From Hyperoplus lanceolatus (Eukaryota; Chordata; Actinopteri; Uranoscopiformes; Ammodytidae): a DNA stretch of 64,000 bases. The translations under genes and the position numbers were made by a program. Positions 1 through 16,459 of this stretch are shown in pieces. The notes below the pieces were generated by a model. It was not told the DNA's origin, searched no databases, and saw only the letters and a list, made by a program, of their open reading frames with translations. The stretch spans positions 14,665,001 to 14,729,000 of the forward strand of contig CM049400.1 of assembly GCA_026929865.2 (NCBI GenBank), read 5' to 3'. Position 1 is the stretch's first letter, and each line of letters opens with the position of its first letter.

Positions 1-1208
1 TGAACTCCCCTAATTTCACAAATTGTTTCCTGTCATGTAAATAACTTCTGACCCAGTCATGTGCCAAACCTCGAATGCCATAATTCTCCAGTTTATTAAG
101 AAGGATGTCATGATTAATAGTGTCGAATGCTTTTTTGAGGTCTAAGAAAATTCCTATAGAGTACAATTTGTGATCAATAGCATTACTAATAATTTCTACC
201 GATTCAGCCAAGGCCAGTGCGGTGGAATGATTCTTTCTAAAGCCGAATTGACTGTCATACAGAAGTTGATGTTTAGTAATGAATTCATCAAGTCTATTGC
301 TGAATAACTTTTCCAGAATTTTAGAAAATTGTGTTAAACGTGAGACTGGTCTATATTTAGTAAATGAATGTTCATCACCATTCTTATGTAATGGTATAAC
401 CTTAGCTACTTTCATGTTAGAAGGAAAAATGACTGTTTGAAAAGATTAAAGGTTAAAAAGGTGTGTTAGGGGTTTAATAATAGTTTCTTGCACTGATTTG
501 ATTACTTTCATGTGAAACCCTAGCGCGTCTCTAGAGGTCTTTGTTTTCATTCCAAGCAATATCTCCCTTATCTCGTTGGCCTCGACTGGCTTCAAAAACA
601 AGGAGTGTTGAAGAGACGCTTCGTTTTCACTAGACTCCCCTACACTATTCCCACAGATCCCTTTTGCTAAATTAGGTCCAATATTAACAAAAAATTCATT
701 TAGTTTATGTACCGCAGTGTTCATGCATTCAAACTTAACGTTATTTTCATGGAAATACTGAGGACAATTATGTATTCTGCTGTCATTTCTTAACACTGTA
801 TATACTATGTCCCACAATTTTTTGGGTTGATTTGCATTTGTTTCTAACAACTTACCATAATATTTCTTTTTACAGTCTCTGAGAATGTTATTTAGCTTGT
901 TACGATAGGTTTTATATTTTAACTCCGCCTTTGGTGTCCTTGCTTTTATGAATCTTTTGTACAATGTATTTTTCTTTTTGCAAGCATTTATCAAGGATTT
1001 AGTTAGCCACTGTTTATCATGTCTTTGCTTTAAGGCCCTTTTTTTTAAGTGGACAATTTTTATCATACAGCCTTTGAAATATCTGCAGGAATAAATCGAA
1101 ACTTGCATAAACATCCTTCCCCTTGTATACAGAGTCCCAATTTTGCGTCAATAAGTCATTTTTCAGTGCTTCTATCCTCTCATCAGTTTCCAACCTTACA
1201 AATATATC

Positions 1209-1512
1209 GTTCGAAACAGCACAGGAAAAACCAAACAACGAAAACAAAGATTATTGTCAAAAACTAACAAAAAAGCAACGGGCAGGAGAAACAGAAAAAA
1301 CAAGACAGCGGACACCCCAACAGGAAACAAGCGCAAGGAACAAAGAACCGGGGGTTATCACACACAAGACAGGGTGACAACGAGAGCAGGTGAACACATA
1401 GGGGGGGACACAACAAACAGGAGGGAAACTGACACAGGGGAGGAACAAGACAGACAACAAAAAAAACAGGAAACACGATCACCAAAACAAGACACAACAA
1501 AGACAGCCGACA
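1209..1512 (-). repeat. 3' LTR of the fossil LTR element
   Basis: This block matches 3430-3809 in direct orientation over most of its length; for example both share the CACCAAAACAAGACACAA and ACAGGAGGGAAACT stretches. In element orientation it is preceded by a purine-rich tract (around 1513-1525), as expected at the start of a 3' LTR. It ends at the ATATC target duplication. Confidence 0.65.
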
Positions 1513-1789
1513 GTCCCCCCAAAGGTGCTCCAACCAAAAAGAAAAAGTAAACCAAACAGGGTGGGTGGAGGGGAGCCAGGAGGAGGGAACAAAAAAAAAA
1601 AAAGGGGGCAGAGAGGGGTGCGGCGGACAGGGAACGGAGGGGGCAGAAGGAGGGTTCGCCGACCTGGGGGCTCGGGCGCCTGGACGGTGAGGCCGTCCCT
1701 CTGGAGGCCTGCAGCGACGAAGCGAGGACCCCTTCTGGAGGACAGCAAGGGCGGAACCCTTCAGGAGCCGAGGTCACATCCCCTTCTGG

Positions 1790-2760
1790 AGGGGGGGGGG
1801 GGGGCCCCGGGCGAACAGGGGGCAGGGCCCCTCGGGCGTCAACAGGGGCAGGGCCCCTCGGGCCAACAGGGGGCAGGGCCCCGGGCGCAACAGGGGGCGG
1901 GCCCCGGGCGTCAACAGGGGGCAGGGCCCCTCGGGCGTCAACAGGGGGCGGGCCCCTCGGGGGCGGGGGCCCTCGGGGCAACACGGAGCTGGGCCCTCGG
2001 CGCAACACGGGGCGGGCCCTCGGGCGGCAACCGGGCGGGCCCGGGCGCAACACGGCGGCCCCGCCACACGGAGCGGGCCCGGGGCACACGGGCGGCCTCG
2101 GCGCAACAGGGGCGGGCCCCGGGGCAACAGGGGCGGGCCCTCGGGCGGCAACAGGGAGCGGGCCCCCCCAACAGGGAGCGGGCCCTCGGGCGCAACAGGG
2201 AGCGGGCCCCCGGGGCAACAGGGAGGGGCCCGGGCGGCAACAGGGCGCCCCGGGCGCAACAGGGAGGGCCCCTCGGGCGGCAACAGGGAGCGGCCCTCGG
2301 GCGGCAACAGGGAGCGGGCCCCCGGGGCAACAGGGAGCGGGCCCTCGGGCGCAACAGGGAGCGGGCCCTCGGGCGGCAACAGGGGGCGGGCCCCTCGGGC
2401 GCAACAGGGGCTGGGCCCCTCGGGCGGCAACAGGGGGCGGGCCTCGGGCGCAACAGGGGCGGCCCCTCGGGGAGGAACAGGGGGCGGGCCCTCGGGAGGC
2501 AACACGGAGCGGGCCCTCGGACAGGAACGGAGGAGGAGGCCCCTCGGCAGGCGAAGAAGCGGAACAGAGGAGGAGGCCCCTCGGACAGGACAGGAGGAGC
2601 CCCTCGACAGGAACGGAGGAGGAGGCCCCTCGGACAGGAACGGAGGAGGAGGCCCCTCGGACAGGCGAAAAGACGGAACAGAGGAGGAGGCCCCTCCGCG
2701 GAGGCGATCCCCCTCGGGAGGGGCGGAGGGCGGACCCCTTCAGGAAGGCGAAGGAAGCAG
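1790..2760. repeat. GC-rich minisatellite inside the LTR element
   Basis: About 1 kb of imperfect tandem repeats with a unit near 24-27 bp built on CTCGGGCGGCAACAGGG. The last 250 bp switch to a related unit rich in GGAACGGAGGAGGAGG. Because unit lengths are often multiples of three, both strands show long open frames of Gly/Arg/Gln or Pro/Ala/Arg repeats. These look like by-products of composition and not genes. Confidence 0.85.
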
Positions 2761-2854
2761 GCCTGACTGCTACCATGCTGGGGCTGGTAGTTAGCCTGCT
2801 GGGGTTGGTAGCTAGCAGGCTGGTTGCAGGGACCCGGGACCTGAAGCTTGTTAC

Positions 2855-3000
2855 TGGAAGCCAGAGCCTGGGGCTTGCTGCTGGAGACCGGGGCCTGGGG
2901 CTTGCTGCTGGAGACCGGGGCCTGGGGCTTGCTGCTGGAGACGGGGCCTGGGGCTTGCGCTGGAGACCGGGGCCTGGGGCTTGCGCTGGAGGCCGAGGGC
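2855..3000. repeat. 27-bp tandem repeat, about five units
   Basis: A second short tandem array next to the minisatellite. The core CTGGAGACCGGGGCCTGGGG recurs about every 27 bp. It lies within the interior of the LTR element and reads as a repeated KPQAPVSSS peptide on the minus strand. Confidence 0.8.
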
Positions 3001-3429
3001 AACTCGGGAGCTGGAGAGCATCCGCAGAATGAATGGCAATCCAAACTTACCACCCCCACTCTGATAGTCCTTAAAGCCGGAGACGGCTGGTAGCTGGGAC
3101 TCGGGGGCTGAGGCTTGAAGCTGAACACGGGGCAGTGGCTGGAGGCTGGAGCGTGGAGGTTTAGGACGGTTGCAAAAATCTGGTGGCAGTGGCGTGTAGC
3201 TCTCAGGCCAAAAAACGTGGGGTTGAGAAGCTCGACTGCCCACTCGGGTAGCGCCCTCCAACTCGGGCTTAGCAGCGACAGCCTTGTAAATACGCCCCAA
3301 CACATGCACCTGCTCCTTCCTGCTGGGAATGTTCTCCCAGCGTCCATGGCACTGATAATAAAAAATAACATGTCTTCCAACTCACGGCAAAAAAGCGTCT
3401 GCTGGGTCCAATCTGGGTGCGAGCATTCT

Positions 3430-3809
3430 GTTGCGATGAGGCAGGCAGGCAGGCAGGAAAACAGGACCCAAATGCAAGACGTAAAACTAAAAGATATTTA
3501 TTGTCCAAAAACTTAACAAAAAAGGCCAACAGGCGAACATCCAAGAGAAACAGGAAAACATAGAACAAGCACGGGACAGACTACCAACAGGAAACAATGT
3601 ACCGGGAACAAAGAAACACTGGGGGTTATATACACACACAAGACAGGGTAGACAACGAGAGACAGGTGAAACACATTAGGGGCGGGAACAGCAATCAAAC
3701 AGGAGGGAAACTTGACAGGACATGGGGAGGAACAAGACAGACATACCAAAATAAAACAGGAAACACAGGGGATCACCAAAACAAGACACAACAAAGACAG
3801 ACCATGACA
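3430..3809 (-). repeat. 5' LTR of the fossil LTR element
   Basis: Partner of the repeat at 1209-1512. Read on the minus strand it starts TGTCATGGTCTG, carries a TATATAA motif (about 3630) and an AATAAA motif (about 3500), and ends near the CAGGCAGG run at 3440-3458. These are the usual promoter and polyadenylation positions within an LTR. Confidence 0.65.
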
Positions 3810-3814
3810 ATATC

Positions 3815-4594
3815 TTTGTTTGTTCTCTGCTGCAACTTTTGTTTCCAATCGTATATAGCAAATACAGGTAAATGGTCGCTTATGTCATTAATCAGGAGTC
3901 CACTTTCTATTTCATCCCCCATAACATTTGTAAATATGTTGTCTATTAATGTGGCACTATTTACTGTAATCCTGCTTGGCCTTGTAGTTAAGGGCTGAAT
4001 ACCCATAACATGCAAAGTATTTACAAATTCTTCAGTCAGTGAATTAGTAGTATTTAGTAAATCAATGTTTGTATCCCCACAGATAAATATCTTCTTTTGA
4101 TTTGACTTAGAAAATAGTTCTCCCACGTATTCTATAAAGTCTTCCATTTTTGAATCGGGTGTTCTGTACACACAGCTGATAATTAAACACTTATCCTTCA
4201 TTAGAATTTCAATAGTCACACATTCCAATAGGTTATCAATTGCAGTGCACATGCTATTTACGATTTCAAACCTTATATTTTCATCCACAAAAAGGGCCAC
4301 TCCTCCCCCTCTCTTGTTCATTCTGTTGACACAAACCAGTTTATACCCCTTTAATTGGAAGTCCATGCCTTTGCCTTCATTAATCCATGTTTCTGATACG
4401 GCAATGATGTTAAACGGGTTGCTGAATTTCTGTAGATATTCCTTAATCTGTGAAAAATTTGTGTAGAGACTTCTGCTATTAAAATGAATGATGGACAATT
4501 TTCCATTTGAATGAAAGTGTCTTATGAATTGATCCTCAGTATGGTAATGACAGTCTTTTTTTCCCGATATTGTAGAAATGATTGTCTGGGTCAA
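3815..4594 (-). CDS. LINE ORF2 endonuclease (apurinic-like) domain
   Basis: This open stretch encodes an exonuclease-endonuclease-phosphatase domain of a LINE ORF2. Visible landmarks are IIHFNSRSLYTN near the start, AVSETWIN, RGGGVALFVD, ISCVYRTPDS, ICGDTNIDLL, a T-TLIDNIF segment and the terminal SDHLPVFA motif. These are the conserved blocks of LINE endonucleases, which nick target DNA to prime reverse transcription. The frame runs into the LTR element at its low-coordinate end, so the ORF is no longer continuous with the RT domain. The first in-frame Met lies at 4594; the true ORF2 start is not certain. Confidence 0.8.
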
Positions 4595-4683
4595 TTATTT
4601 CATTTGGGTCCGAAAATGTGGGTTCCACATAATGATTAGCTAATAACTCCAGCCTTTCATGATCATTTATCCAATCAGTTGTG

Positions 4684-4896
4684 TTACTCATCCTCGCTGC
4701 TTGAGTCGTTCAGGTCCTCTTCCCTCCGGAATTGAACCAGATCTTCCTCGGTTCTGATTTGCACAATTTTAGCTTCTTCAGGTGTAGCTCCATTCATTTT
4801 GATGAAGATTCTTCCATCTCTCGTCCAGGTTTGTTGGACCTGTCCACCTTTTTTTAATCCTCTTGCTTGGTAGGCCAGATAACTATGCTTTGACTT

Positions 4897-4942
<46 letters not shown>

Positions 4943-4953
4943 ATGGGGGGCAT
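4684..4953 (-). CDS. LINE ORF1-like C-terminal fragment
   Basis: Reading on the minus strand gives KHSYLAYQARGLKKGGQV followed by a WTRDGRIFIK segment and an acidic tail ending NDSSSEDE before the stop. This resembles the C-terminal part of ORF1 proteins found in fish LINEs and sits directly upstream of the endonuclease domain of the same element, which is the expected order. The first 17 or so residues of the open frame are only translated TG microsatellite, so the real protein is truncated at its N-terminus. The function of ORF1 (RNA binding, chaperone) is family knowledge and not shown here. Confidence 0.5.
4907..4940. repeat. (TG)n microsatellite
   Basis: A run of about 17 TG dinucleotides at the 5' boundary of the minus-strand LINE. 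Confidence 0.95.
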
Positions 4954-5190
4954 ATATTCAACATCATTTTTAATTTAAGATAGCTTCAGGGAATAGTTTC
5001 ATAAAATCTAAAAGCCCCTAAAGAAAAATAGAAAAGTATGGTTCCTAATTCATGAAATACCCCTCTACTGTTTATTCACATATTTCATATATCTTAATAG
5101 CCTGATCAGAAGCTTGAAGCTGTTGTTCTATTGTGTCATGTTCTGCTGGTTAAAATCCTACTCAATATCGTCAAAATATGTAATGAATGT
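4950..5190. repeat. Remnant of CES 3' flank (array unit boundary)
   Basis: This block resembles the sequence after copy 2 of the carboxylesterase array (about 22,610-22,910). Shared stretches include GATAGCTTCAGGGAATAG, CCTAATTCATG, GTTCTATTGTGTCATG-like text and a TGCTGGTT near the end. A short third copy sits at 18,045-18,110, between copies 1 and 2. The simplest reading is that each CES unit ends with this flank, so a further unit once lay, or still lies, upstream of copy 1. The stretch 5,191-5,508 holds nothing I recognise. Confidence 0.6.
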
Positions 5191-5510
5191 TTTGTATTTC
5201 CTTCAATATAAGTTTAATCACCAGTTTGATCTTGTAATTCCTTTATATTAAGCCAGGTTAAAGTATTGCTATTAAGGTTGCTATGGAAAATAATCGATAG
5301 CTCTCCACGCAAAGGGAATGTCCATCTCCTGTAGACATTCTGACCTGCAGGCTGCGCCATTGAGCTTTGATTTCTATGTGATCTGCTCTCATACACAGTC
5401 AGGTAGAGTTTGTTTATAGAAATATTCTGTAGGCCTACAAAACTTTAGGTTACTGTTTTTGTTAAATGATTAAGGCCAAGCTCATCACAGGCCACGCCAC
5501 TCACGCAGTA

Positions 5511-6958
5511 GGGGAGAACAAAAGGTAATGTGATTTATCGGTTAATGTGAGACACCCCCTGTATCTAGGCAACACATTTTTGGTCATTTTAGCATTATGT
5601 TTTCAAGCCCCTCTCATTTCCCCTTGGCCATGAAGGAGAGGATCTCATGGCGCTGTTGTAAGAATGTTTTTTTCACAAAAATATTTTTTTTGCACTTAAA
5701 AGTAAAGGTTCTTGCTGTCAACTTCATCAACTGTTGTGCCAAAGCAAATTGATTCAAGTAGAAAAACTTCTATCATACATGTTGATGAACTACCAACATA
5801 TGAAACCATGTGACAGTAACTGTGTATTCTGTAACAGTAACTGTGTATCTGAATCCGAATTTGATGAAAATGGGGGCGGGACCTGATAAGCCTTTGGCTT
5901 CTTCCGTCTCCCTTCAGACAACACAAAGTATGATGTATGAATATTTGCAAGAGAAAATTGTGTATTGTGTGGAATTGTCCGAAAGAATAATAAATAAATA
6001 AATAAATGATGCTAACTGAAGATTAGCCTGAATTTCTAAGAGAGGTCTTTTTTTCTCAAATTGTGGTGGTGGGGTAAAGTGAGGCAGTGTCTGTGCCCTC
6101 TTAATGAATCCATTATATTTAAGGTAGCAAGGAGACTAGTTTGAATTGAGCCAATGTGGGCCGGAGGTGGGGGTTGAAGGGGTGTCAGCAAGGGCATGGT
6201 TTGGCAGGTATGAATGTGGGGGACAAGAGAGTGACTTTTAACATCAATGGACTCTAAGTAATGTGTCTTTATTCAATGAATGATCCCAATAAAGCAAATG
6301 CAGAAAATTATTAATCAAAGACTCAAAAGATGGAAAATGACAGGTGTGTCTAGTCCTGTGTTCTGGGTCCCAGGCTGTTCTAGCTGGTTCTGATTGTCCT
6401 TTGCTCTGACCCCCAGTCACTAGCTGGCTCTAAGGGTCCTATGTTCTGACCCCCAGACTGTATTTTAATCTAACTGGTTCTATCTGTCATTTAAATGTTA
6501 ATTAAAACATTATGAATTATATGTTGTATTTGATCAGAGTTACTTTCAAGTGTTTAGGAAAAAAATTGCTTAATTGACCAAACCCCATGATTCTGTAACT
6601 AGTCTGACATTAGTTCTGGAATATGCGGTTTTCAAGCTAGCTGTCAGGATTCTAACTGTTACAACAAGTGTTGTTATGGTAGTTTCAGAGTGGAAAAAGT
6701 AAGTGGATCGGTGTACCCCCTTGATTTCACTGGTATGTCTCAGTTTACCCCTAAACTGGGGTAAAGTAAGACACAAGACAACTTTTTTTTAAACAATCAT
6801 ATTTTCCCTGCCATTCGTCTTGAATACATTCTAATCATTTCCATTGCTATGAAACATCCTGAATTAATGGGAAATGTGTACATTTGACTGATAAATCATT
6901 TTAGCTTGCTTAGAGGGGAGCAAATGTAAAAAGTGTCTCACTGTACTCCACTCTCCCC
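5511..6958. mobile_element. Non-autonomous DNA element with GGGGAGA/TCTCCCC ends
   Basis: The block is bounded by TA-GGGGAGA at the left and TCTCCCC-TA at the right, suggesting a TA target duplication as in Tc1/mariner-type elements. It contains several copies of a GGGGTAAAGTGAGACA-like motif in both orientations, for example near 5,545, 6,070 and 6,760. No transposase frame was seen. A diverged relative lies at 14,868-18,028, upstream of CES copy 2. Family assignment is tentative. Confidence 0.5.
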
Positions 6959-7440
6959 TAAATCAGATTGCCTTGAAACACAGGTAGGCTACATGAGGGT
7001 GCTCTTAAAATACGATAGTCTGGCTAACCTAAAATTAGTAGGCTTATCTGTCGTGAACGCGATCAAACTCCTCCCCTCTCCCTTCCCCTCTGTAGCAGGA
7101 GACAACAAAGTAGTACGCGCTTGTGGTTGATACGGCTTGATCCAGCTCATAGTGTTGCTGCACACATTAGCATGAACTGAAAAACTTTCACAACAAACTT
7201 AAACCAAAAGAAACCTATGTAGTAGGCAATGCAAAGCTATGTAGTAGCCTAGTTTTGGTTACCTTATTGTAAAGTGTTACAGTCCGTAATCTTATTTAAA
7301 GGAACCTAAAACAATATCGACATGGACTGATTGATTTGGTCTGGTGGGCTATAGCCTATATCTCTGTGCTTCTGACCAGATTATACAATGGGTAGAAAAT
7401 GCTTGATCATGGTGGTGGCCAGTGGAACTAGAAAGCGGAG

Positions 7441-7740
7441 CAGGGCGGCAGTGGCGAAGTGGGTAGGAAGTTCGCCTCTGGCGTACAGGGTCGGAGGTTC
7501 GATCCCCCGTCTCCCCGCCACATGTCGAGGTGTCCCTGGGCAAGACACTGAACCCCGAATTGCTCCCGATAGTTAGCTTAGTTAGCTTTGCACTAGGGTG
7601 CTAAGGCTTATCAGGTCCCGCCTGCTGCTATCGGTGTGTGGTGTATGAATGTGTGTGTGTTTGTACAAAAAACAATGTAAACCGCTTTGAGTCTGTGATA
7701 AACGGAGATATAGCGCTATACAAGTCCATTTACCATTTAC
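7441..7740 (+). mobile_element. tRNA-derived SINE
   Basis: The left end has a tRNA-like head with an A-box-like TGGCGAAGTGG and a B box GGTTCGATCCC at 7,497-7,507. The body contains a typical fish-SINE stretch, GTGTCCCTGGGCAAGACAC. The tail has CCGCTTTGAGT and a GCGCTATACAAGTCCATTT segment near 7,680-7,730, resembling the 3' end of L2-type LINEs that mobilise such SINEs. It lies just upstream of CES copy 1 exon 1. The interval 6,959-7,440 holds nothing else recognised. Confidence 0.75.
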
Positions 7741-7911
7741 CAAAAGTATTCTCTTTGACCTGTTGCTGCGTTGTAAACATGGGTTGTAAAGCGGCCGAAT
7801 GACGCAATCTCGTACATTTGCGTAGCCTACTATCCCGGTCAAAGTTTTGAAGAAAGGTGGTATTTTCTTAGGCTATCACAGACTGCTGCAGTCAACACAG
7901 ACACGATCATC

Positions 7912-12389
<4,478 letters not shown>

Positions 12390-12954
12390 AACGGTCACCT
12401 CTCTCGTATCTGTTCCATAATTTTTCTTATTGATTTTGTCTTGAGCCGCAAGCAATATAAAATATTAATAATAATAATGCCAAAAGAAATGCCGTAAGAC
12501 ATTTGTTAAAACTGATGCGATAACAATAGTAATAATGTTCCAAATTAAAAGTTTTTGTTCTTTTTGAAACCTATACAGAGCAGCATACATTTTACGGAAT
12601 TTTGATAGATTCTTTCAAAAATGTATCTCCCATCTCCATAGAACTTACAAATGTTTTTTATTCTTTTTTTTAAATTTTATTTATCTCAAACAATCGATAA
12701 TGTTTAAAAGAAAAAAGAAAAGAAAAAGATACAAACACAAACATAAACTAGAAATGCAATTCCTGAAGAAATTGCGGTGTGAATGCTGCGCTGCTGAACT
12801 GAAGCTGATGCTGAATAAACTTCACTGCTGAATGTTGATGAAGAACGAAGGATGAATATATCTGAATGAACAGAATGGTTTAAAAATAGAATGTTTGAGA
12901 AATGTGGAATATTTGGAAGTTTGAATGGACTTTCTAGCTGGAATTAGGAATGAA

Positions 12955-13305
12955 TTATGACCTTGAACTATGACCTCCAAAATGTAATCAGTTCATCTTT
13001 GAGTCAGAATCAACATTTGTGCAAAATTTTAAGAAAAACCGTGGAAGCGTTCATGAGATAATGCAGTCACAAAAGGCAATGTCACAGTGACCTTGAAATT
13101 TGAACTTTGACCTCTAAACTATTGTGATGTCATCTCTGAGTCATAATCAACATCTGTGCAAAATTTGAAGAAAAACCGTGGAAGCGTTCATGAGATAATG
13201 CAGTCACAAAAGGCAACGTCACAGTGACCTTGAAATTTGACCTTTGACCTCTAAACTCTTGTGATGTCATCTCTGAGTCATACTCAACATCTGTGCAAAG
13301 AAAAT
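12955..13305. repeat. 133-bp tandem repeat, about 2.6 copies
   Basis: The phrase AACCGTGGAAGCGTTCATGA recurs at about 13,035 and 13,170, and TGACCTTGAA-type starts occur near 12,958, 13,090 and 13,225. The unit is about 133 bp. The downstream flank of CES copy 1 (12,390-14,860) is otherwise repeat-like and holds no gene I can support. Confidence 0.75.
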
Positions 13306-13470
13306 CCGGTGAAGTCTAAAATTTGGTGTTGGAACGGGGAATCGAACCCCCAACCCTGTGTTCAGCTCAATCAGGATACTACCATGTAATGTCCTGAAGG
13401 AGCTGAACATGTAAAATGTGGAATGAAGTTTATCGGATGAAAAATTACTGAGTTAACGCAATTTGATTGT

Positions 13471-13471
<1 letters not shown>

Positions 13472-13517
<46 letters not shown>

Positions 13518-13593
13518 TGTCTGTGTGGTATATGTGTGTGTGTGTGTGTGTGTGTGTCACTGTGGTGTATGTAGGGTGTGTGTGTGTCTGTGT

Positions 13594-13648
<55 letters not shown>

Positions 13649-13649
13649 T

Positions 13650-13683
<34 letters not shown>

Positions 13684-13740
13684 CTCTGTGGTGTATGTAG
13701 GGTGTGTGCGTGCGTGTGTGTGTCTCTCTCTCCCTCCCTC
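13472..13740. repeat. Compound (TG)n/(TC)n microsatellite
   Basis: A long TG/TGTC run interrupted twice by a GTGGTGTATGTAGGGTG spacer (about 13,562 and 13,687), ending in TC-rich sequence. The translated CV repeats in several frames are meaningless. Confidence 0.95.
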
Positions 13741-14442
13741 TCTCCCTCTCTCTATGGACCCTAATAATTGGAGTTTGACCTACATTAGCCTATGATGTCA
13801 CCGTTGAGTCAAAGGCAGGTGCACGTGCACGTGCACGTGCAGGAGGCATCGTTCGGTTAGACTTTTTTCCGCTTAGAAGCTCACAGCTCCCAATATGTAT
13901 GTCCATTTGGCTCCAAAGAAACATTTCTGCGACCGCAACAATATTATCTACAGTTACGAGACAAAAATCATCCACGAGGAGTTAGATTTTTGTGAGTTGT
14001 CGCAATCTTAAAAATGTCTGGTGTTCTTTTTTTATTCCCTCTTCTCCACTCTGGCAGTTGATCTGTACACTCTAGAAATCACTCAAATTGATGTTTCATG
14101 CATCAAACATGGCTGATTAATCTGAAAACTATGCATTTTTTTTAAAAGGTTGAATTTTAATAATGAAAGACGAAAGATAGCTGAACCGTTTGCCGAAGAA
14201 ATTAACTTTGTAGGATGAATTATCAGTGAGCTAGAAGTGTTTGAAATCAGTGCAAAACGCTCCGCGTTTTGCCGATATCCTCATTCATTCTCTATGCGGA
14301 TTTTGGGTGTAATAAACCTTTAATTTTTTTGAAATTTTTGAATGAAAGCCGGAATGTGAAAAATGGGCTGAAATGAGGATATTTGAAGGAAGTTTGTGGA
14401 ATGAAGCATGTTGAAGATATGGCCGGGCCTGAAAAGCGGGCG

Positions 14443-14443
<1 letters not shown>

Positions 14444-14496
<53 letters not shown>
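14444..14496. repeat. (AAT)n microsatellite
   Basis: About 17 uninterrupted AAT trinucleotides. Confidence 0.95.
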
Positions 14497-14499
<3 letters not shown>

Positions 14500-15842
14500 C
14501 GGTGAATCCAATTATATTAAAGAACAAAAAAGTATAAGTTCCAGATGGAGCGGGCAGAAGCACAATGCTTATATATTCCTGCAACTACTTTACAATATTA
14601 TATTATACAAAATAAACAAGTATATCCTGCATTTTTAATTGCAGGTCGTACAAAAACCTATATACAACAATACAACATCATACAACATCAAACAACAATA
14701 CACTTTGCCTATATTCCCAATTCTCATTTGTTTAAGGATGTCTTCTTTCCTGTATAAAGAAATAACAATTTTATTGTATCTATTTTTTAACTGTAAACTA
14801 TTAGGGTATGGCTTTGTTTGTGTGTGTGCGCGTGCGCATTTGTTTGTGTGTGTGGTATAGTGTGTGTGGGGAGAATGGGGGAATGTGAGTTATGGGGTAA
14901 TGTGAGACACCCCCTGTATCTAGGCAATGGAACACATTTTTGGTCATGTGAGATATATGTTTTCAAGCCCCTCTCATTTCCCCTTGGTCATGAAAGAGAG
15001 GATCTCATGGTGATGTTTTTTTCACAAAACTGTCTTTTTTGCATGTAAAAGAAAATTTTCTTGCTGCCAACTTAATCGATTGTTCTGCCAAAGCAAATTG
15101 ATTCAGGTAGAAAAACTTATATCATACATGTTGATGAACTGCCAACATATGAAACCATGTGATGATGATAACTGAAGACTAGCCTGATTTGCTGAGTGAG
15201 GTAGTTTTTTTTCAAATTGTGGCAGTGGGGTAAAGTGAGACAAATGCTGTGGGGTAAAGTGAGACAGTGTTTGTGCCCTCTTTTAAGGAATCCATTATAT
15301 TTGAGGTAGCAAGGTGACTAGTTTGAATAAGACAAAAGACAATGGCCGCGTTTCCCAGATTCGTTAAGAGCCTCTTTGGGCTAAGTACTTCTTTGGAGCG
15401 CTCTTAAGAACGCTGTGAAAGAAGAATGCGTTTCCCAGATTCGTTCTTAGCGAAAGTAGCTCTTTCACTAAGATGGAACTGTAAGACGGAGCTGACCCAC
15501 TCTTTCAACCTTCTTAGCGACCAAATCGTCAGTGATCATGCCGCGTCAGGGAAATTTATTTCCTCCACTTTTCGAAATAATAAAACAATGCTCAATGTGG
15601 ACCACTGGCGCAAGAAATATAGACTAATAGTAGAGAAAAAAAAATGTTTTAATGAATTAGACCTTTACGTTTTCCACACACATGTGAGTTTATAGTACTA
15701 CTACACATACAAAAAAAACATCAACAACCCTGTGGCATTTCACAGATATCAAAGAAACAGATTTAATTGAACTCAGCTGAACCTCATTCAGAGCGGCTCC
15801 ACCTGCTAAAGGCGTTGCCAAAGTCCACGCGTGTGAGAAACC

Positions 15843-16115
15843 ATGGCTGCAATACAACACCTTCTCGCTGCGAACCAACAGCCTCGCCGTGCGCGAAGCC
15901 AGACGGTTTACATAAATGCATACGTGCGTCGGCCGTTCTCCCCACTGGACGTGCTATCAGACCGGGCCGTCCAGGCAAAGTACCGGCTGCCCCGTGCGGA
16001 GATCCAACGGCTGATCACTCTGGTGTCTCCACACATCCAGATCTACCCGCTGCAATTTTGCCTTCAGCCTGGTCCAACAACCCGCAGCCCCTACCTCTTC
16101 ACCACCAAGCACTAA
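15843..16115 (+). pseudogene. HARBI1-like transposase N-terminal fragment
   Basis: A 90-aa open frame starting MAAIQHLLAANQQ. The stretch DRAVQAKYRLPRAEIQRLI resembles the N-terminal segment that precedes the DDE nuclease in HARBI1-type transposases. After LVSPHIQIYPL the similarity stops and the frame ends shortly, so the nuclease domain is absent, most likely by internal deletion of the element. It cannot be catalytically active. Confidence 0.6.
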
Positions 16116-16459
16116 ACCATAAACCCACAACCACCACACATCACCCATATCAACTCTCAGGCCTGAAGGCTGAAATAAATAAACAGAACCAGCAGATGTA
16201 GGCTACATGTAACGTCATACACACTATGATTATTGCTGCAGTGTCCGGGTTTTTTTCTTTACCTGAAAGTCTGGCACTGGAATGCTGTTGAAAGGGCGCA
16301 CAATACGCACACGTCATTAACCTATGCTTAGATACATTACAAATTGCCTGGGACTTTTTGTTGCTAGGTTTGACACCTTAATTTCAATGCAAAATGATCC
16401 ACACAATACATGGTTGAAAAGAAACCAAAATAGTTTATTGAAACCATATGGGGGAGGGG

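Larger units (their letters stand above)
1209..3809 (-). mobile_element. Fossil LTR retrotransposon nested in the LINE
   Basis: The element lies on the minus strand and is flanked by a 5-bp target duplication, ATATC, at 1204-1208 and 3810-3814. It has two LTR-like direct repeats at its ends and a 1.9-kb interior. The right LTR, which is the 5' LTR in element orientation, holds a TATA-like and an AATAAA-like stretch. The interior begins with a gag-like segment near 3420-3020 and continues into GC-rich tandem repeats. No pol genes were recognised, so the copy looks non-autonomous and broken. Family: probably Ty3/Gypsy-type, judged only from layout. The LTRs differ visibly, so the insertion is not recent. 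Confidence 0.65.
1..4900 (-). mobile_element. CR1/L2-like LINE, interrupted, cut by left window edge
   Basis: A non-LTR retrotransposon on the minus strand, read from about 4.9 kb down to base 1. In order it shows the end of an ORF1-like protein (4684-4900), an endonuclease domain (about 4594-3815) and the start of a reverse transcriptase (1208-1). The RT part includes the typical DLKKAFDTINHDILL stretch near positions 60-160. The element is split by an LTR element at 1209-3809; the coding sequence breaks at NKDI on one side and resumes at FVRLETDER on the other. The family is assigned from the endonuclease and RT style, so the exact clade (CR1, L2 or a relative) is uncertain. The 3' end lies outside the window. 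Confidence 0.8.

Noticed and set aside
1358-2776. Very long open frames on both strands (up to 480 aa) rich in Pro/Arg/Gly
   Set aside because: They are translations of the GC-rich minisatellite inside the LTR element. They overlap in several frames and show no domain.
13325-13375. tRNA-like B-box and T-arm text on the minus strand (GGGGTTCGATTCCCC) ending CCAACACCA
   Set aside because: The expected 5' acceptor strand and anticodon arm do not pair. At most it is a remnant of a tRNA-derived repeat.
13463-13795. Open frames of repeated Cys-Val, also at 54,629-54,838 and elsewhere
   Set aside because: Translated (TG)n microsatellites.
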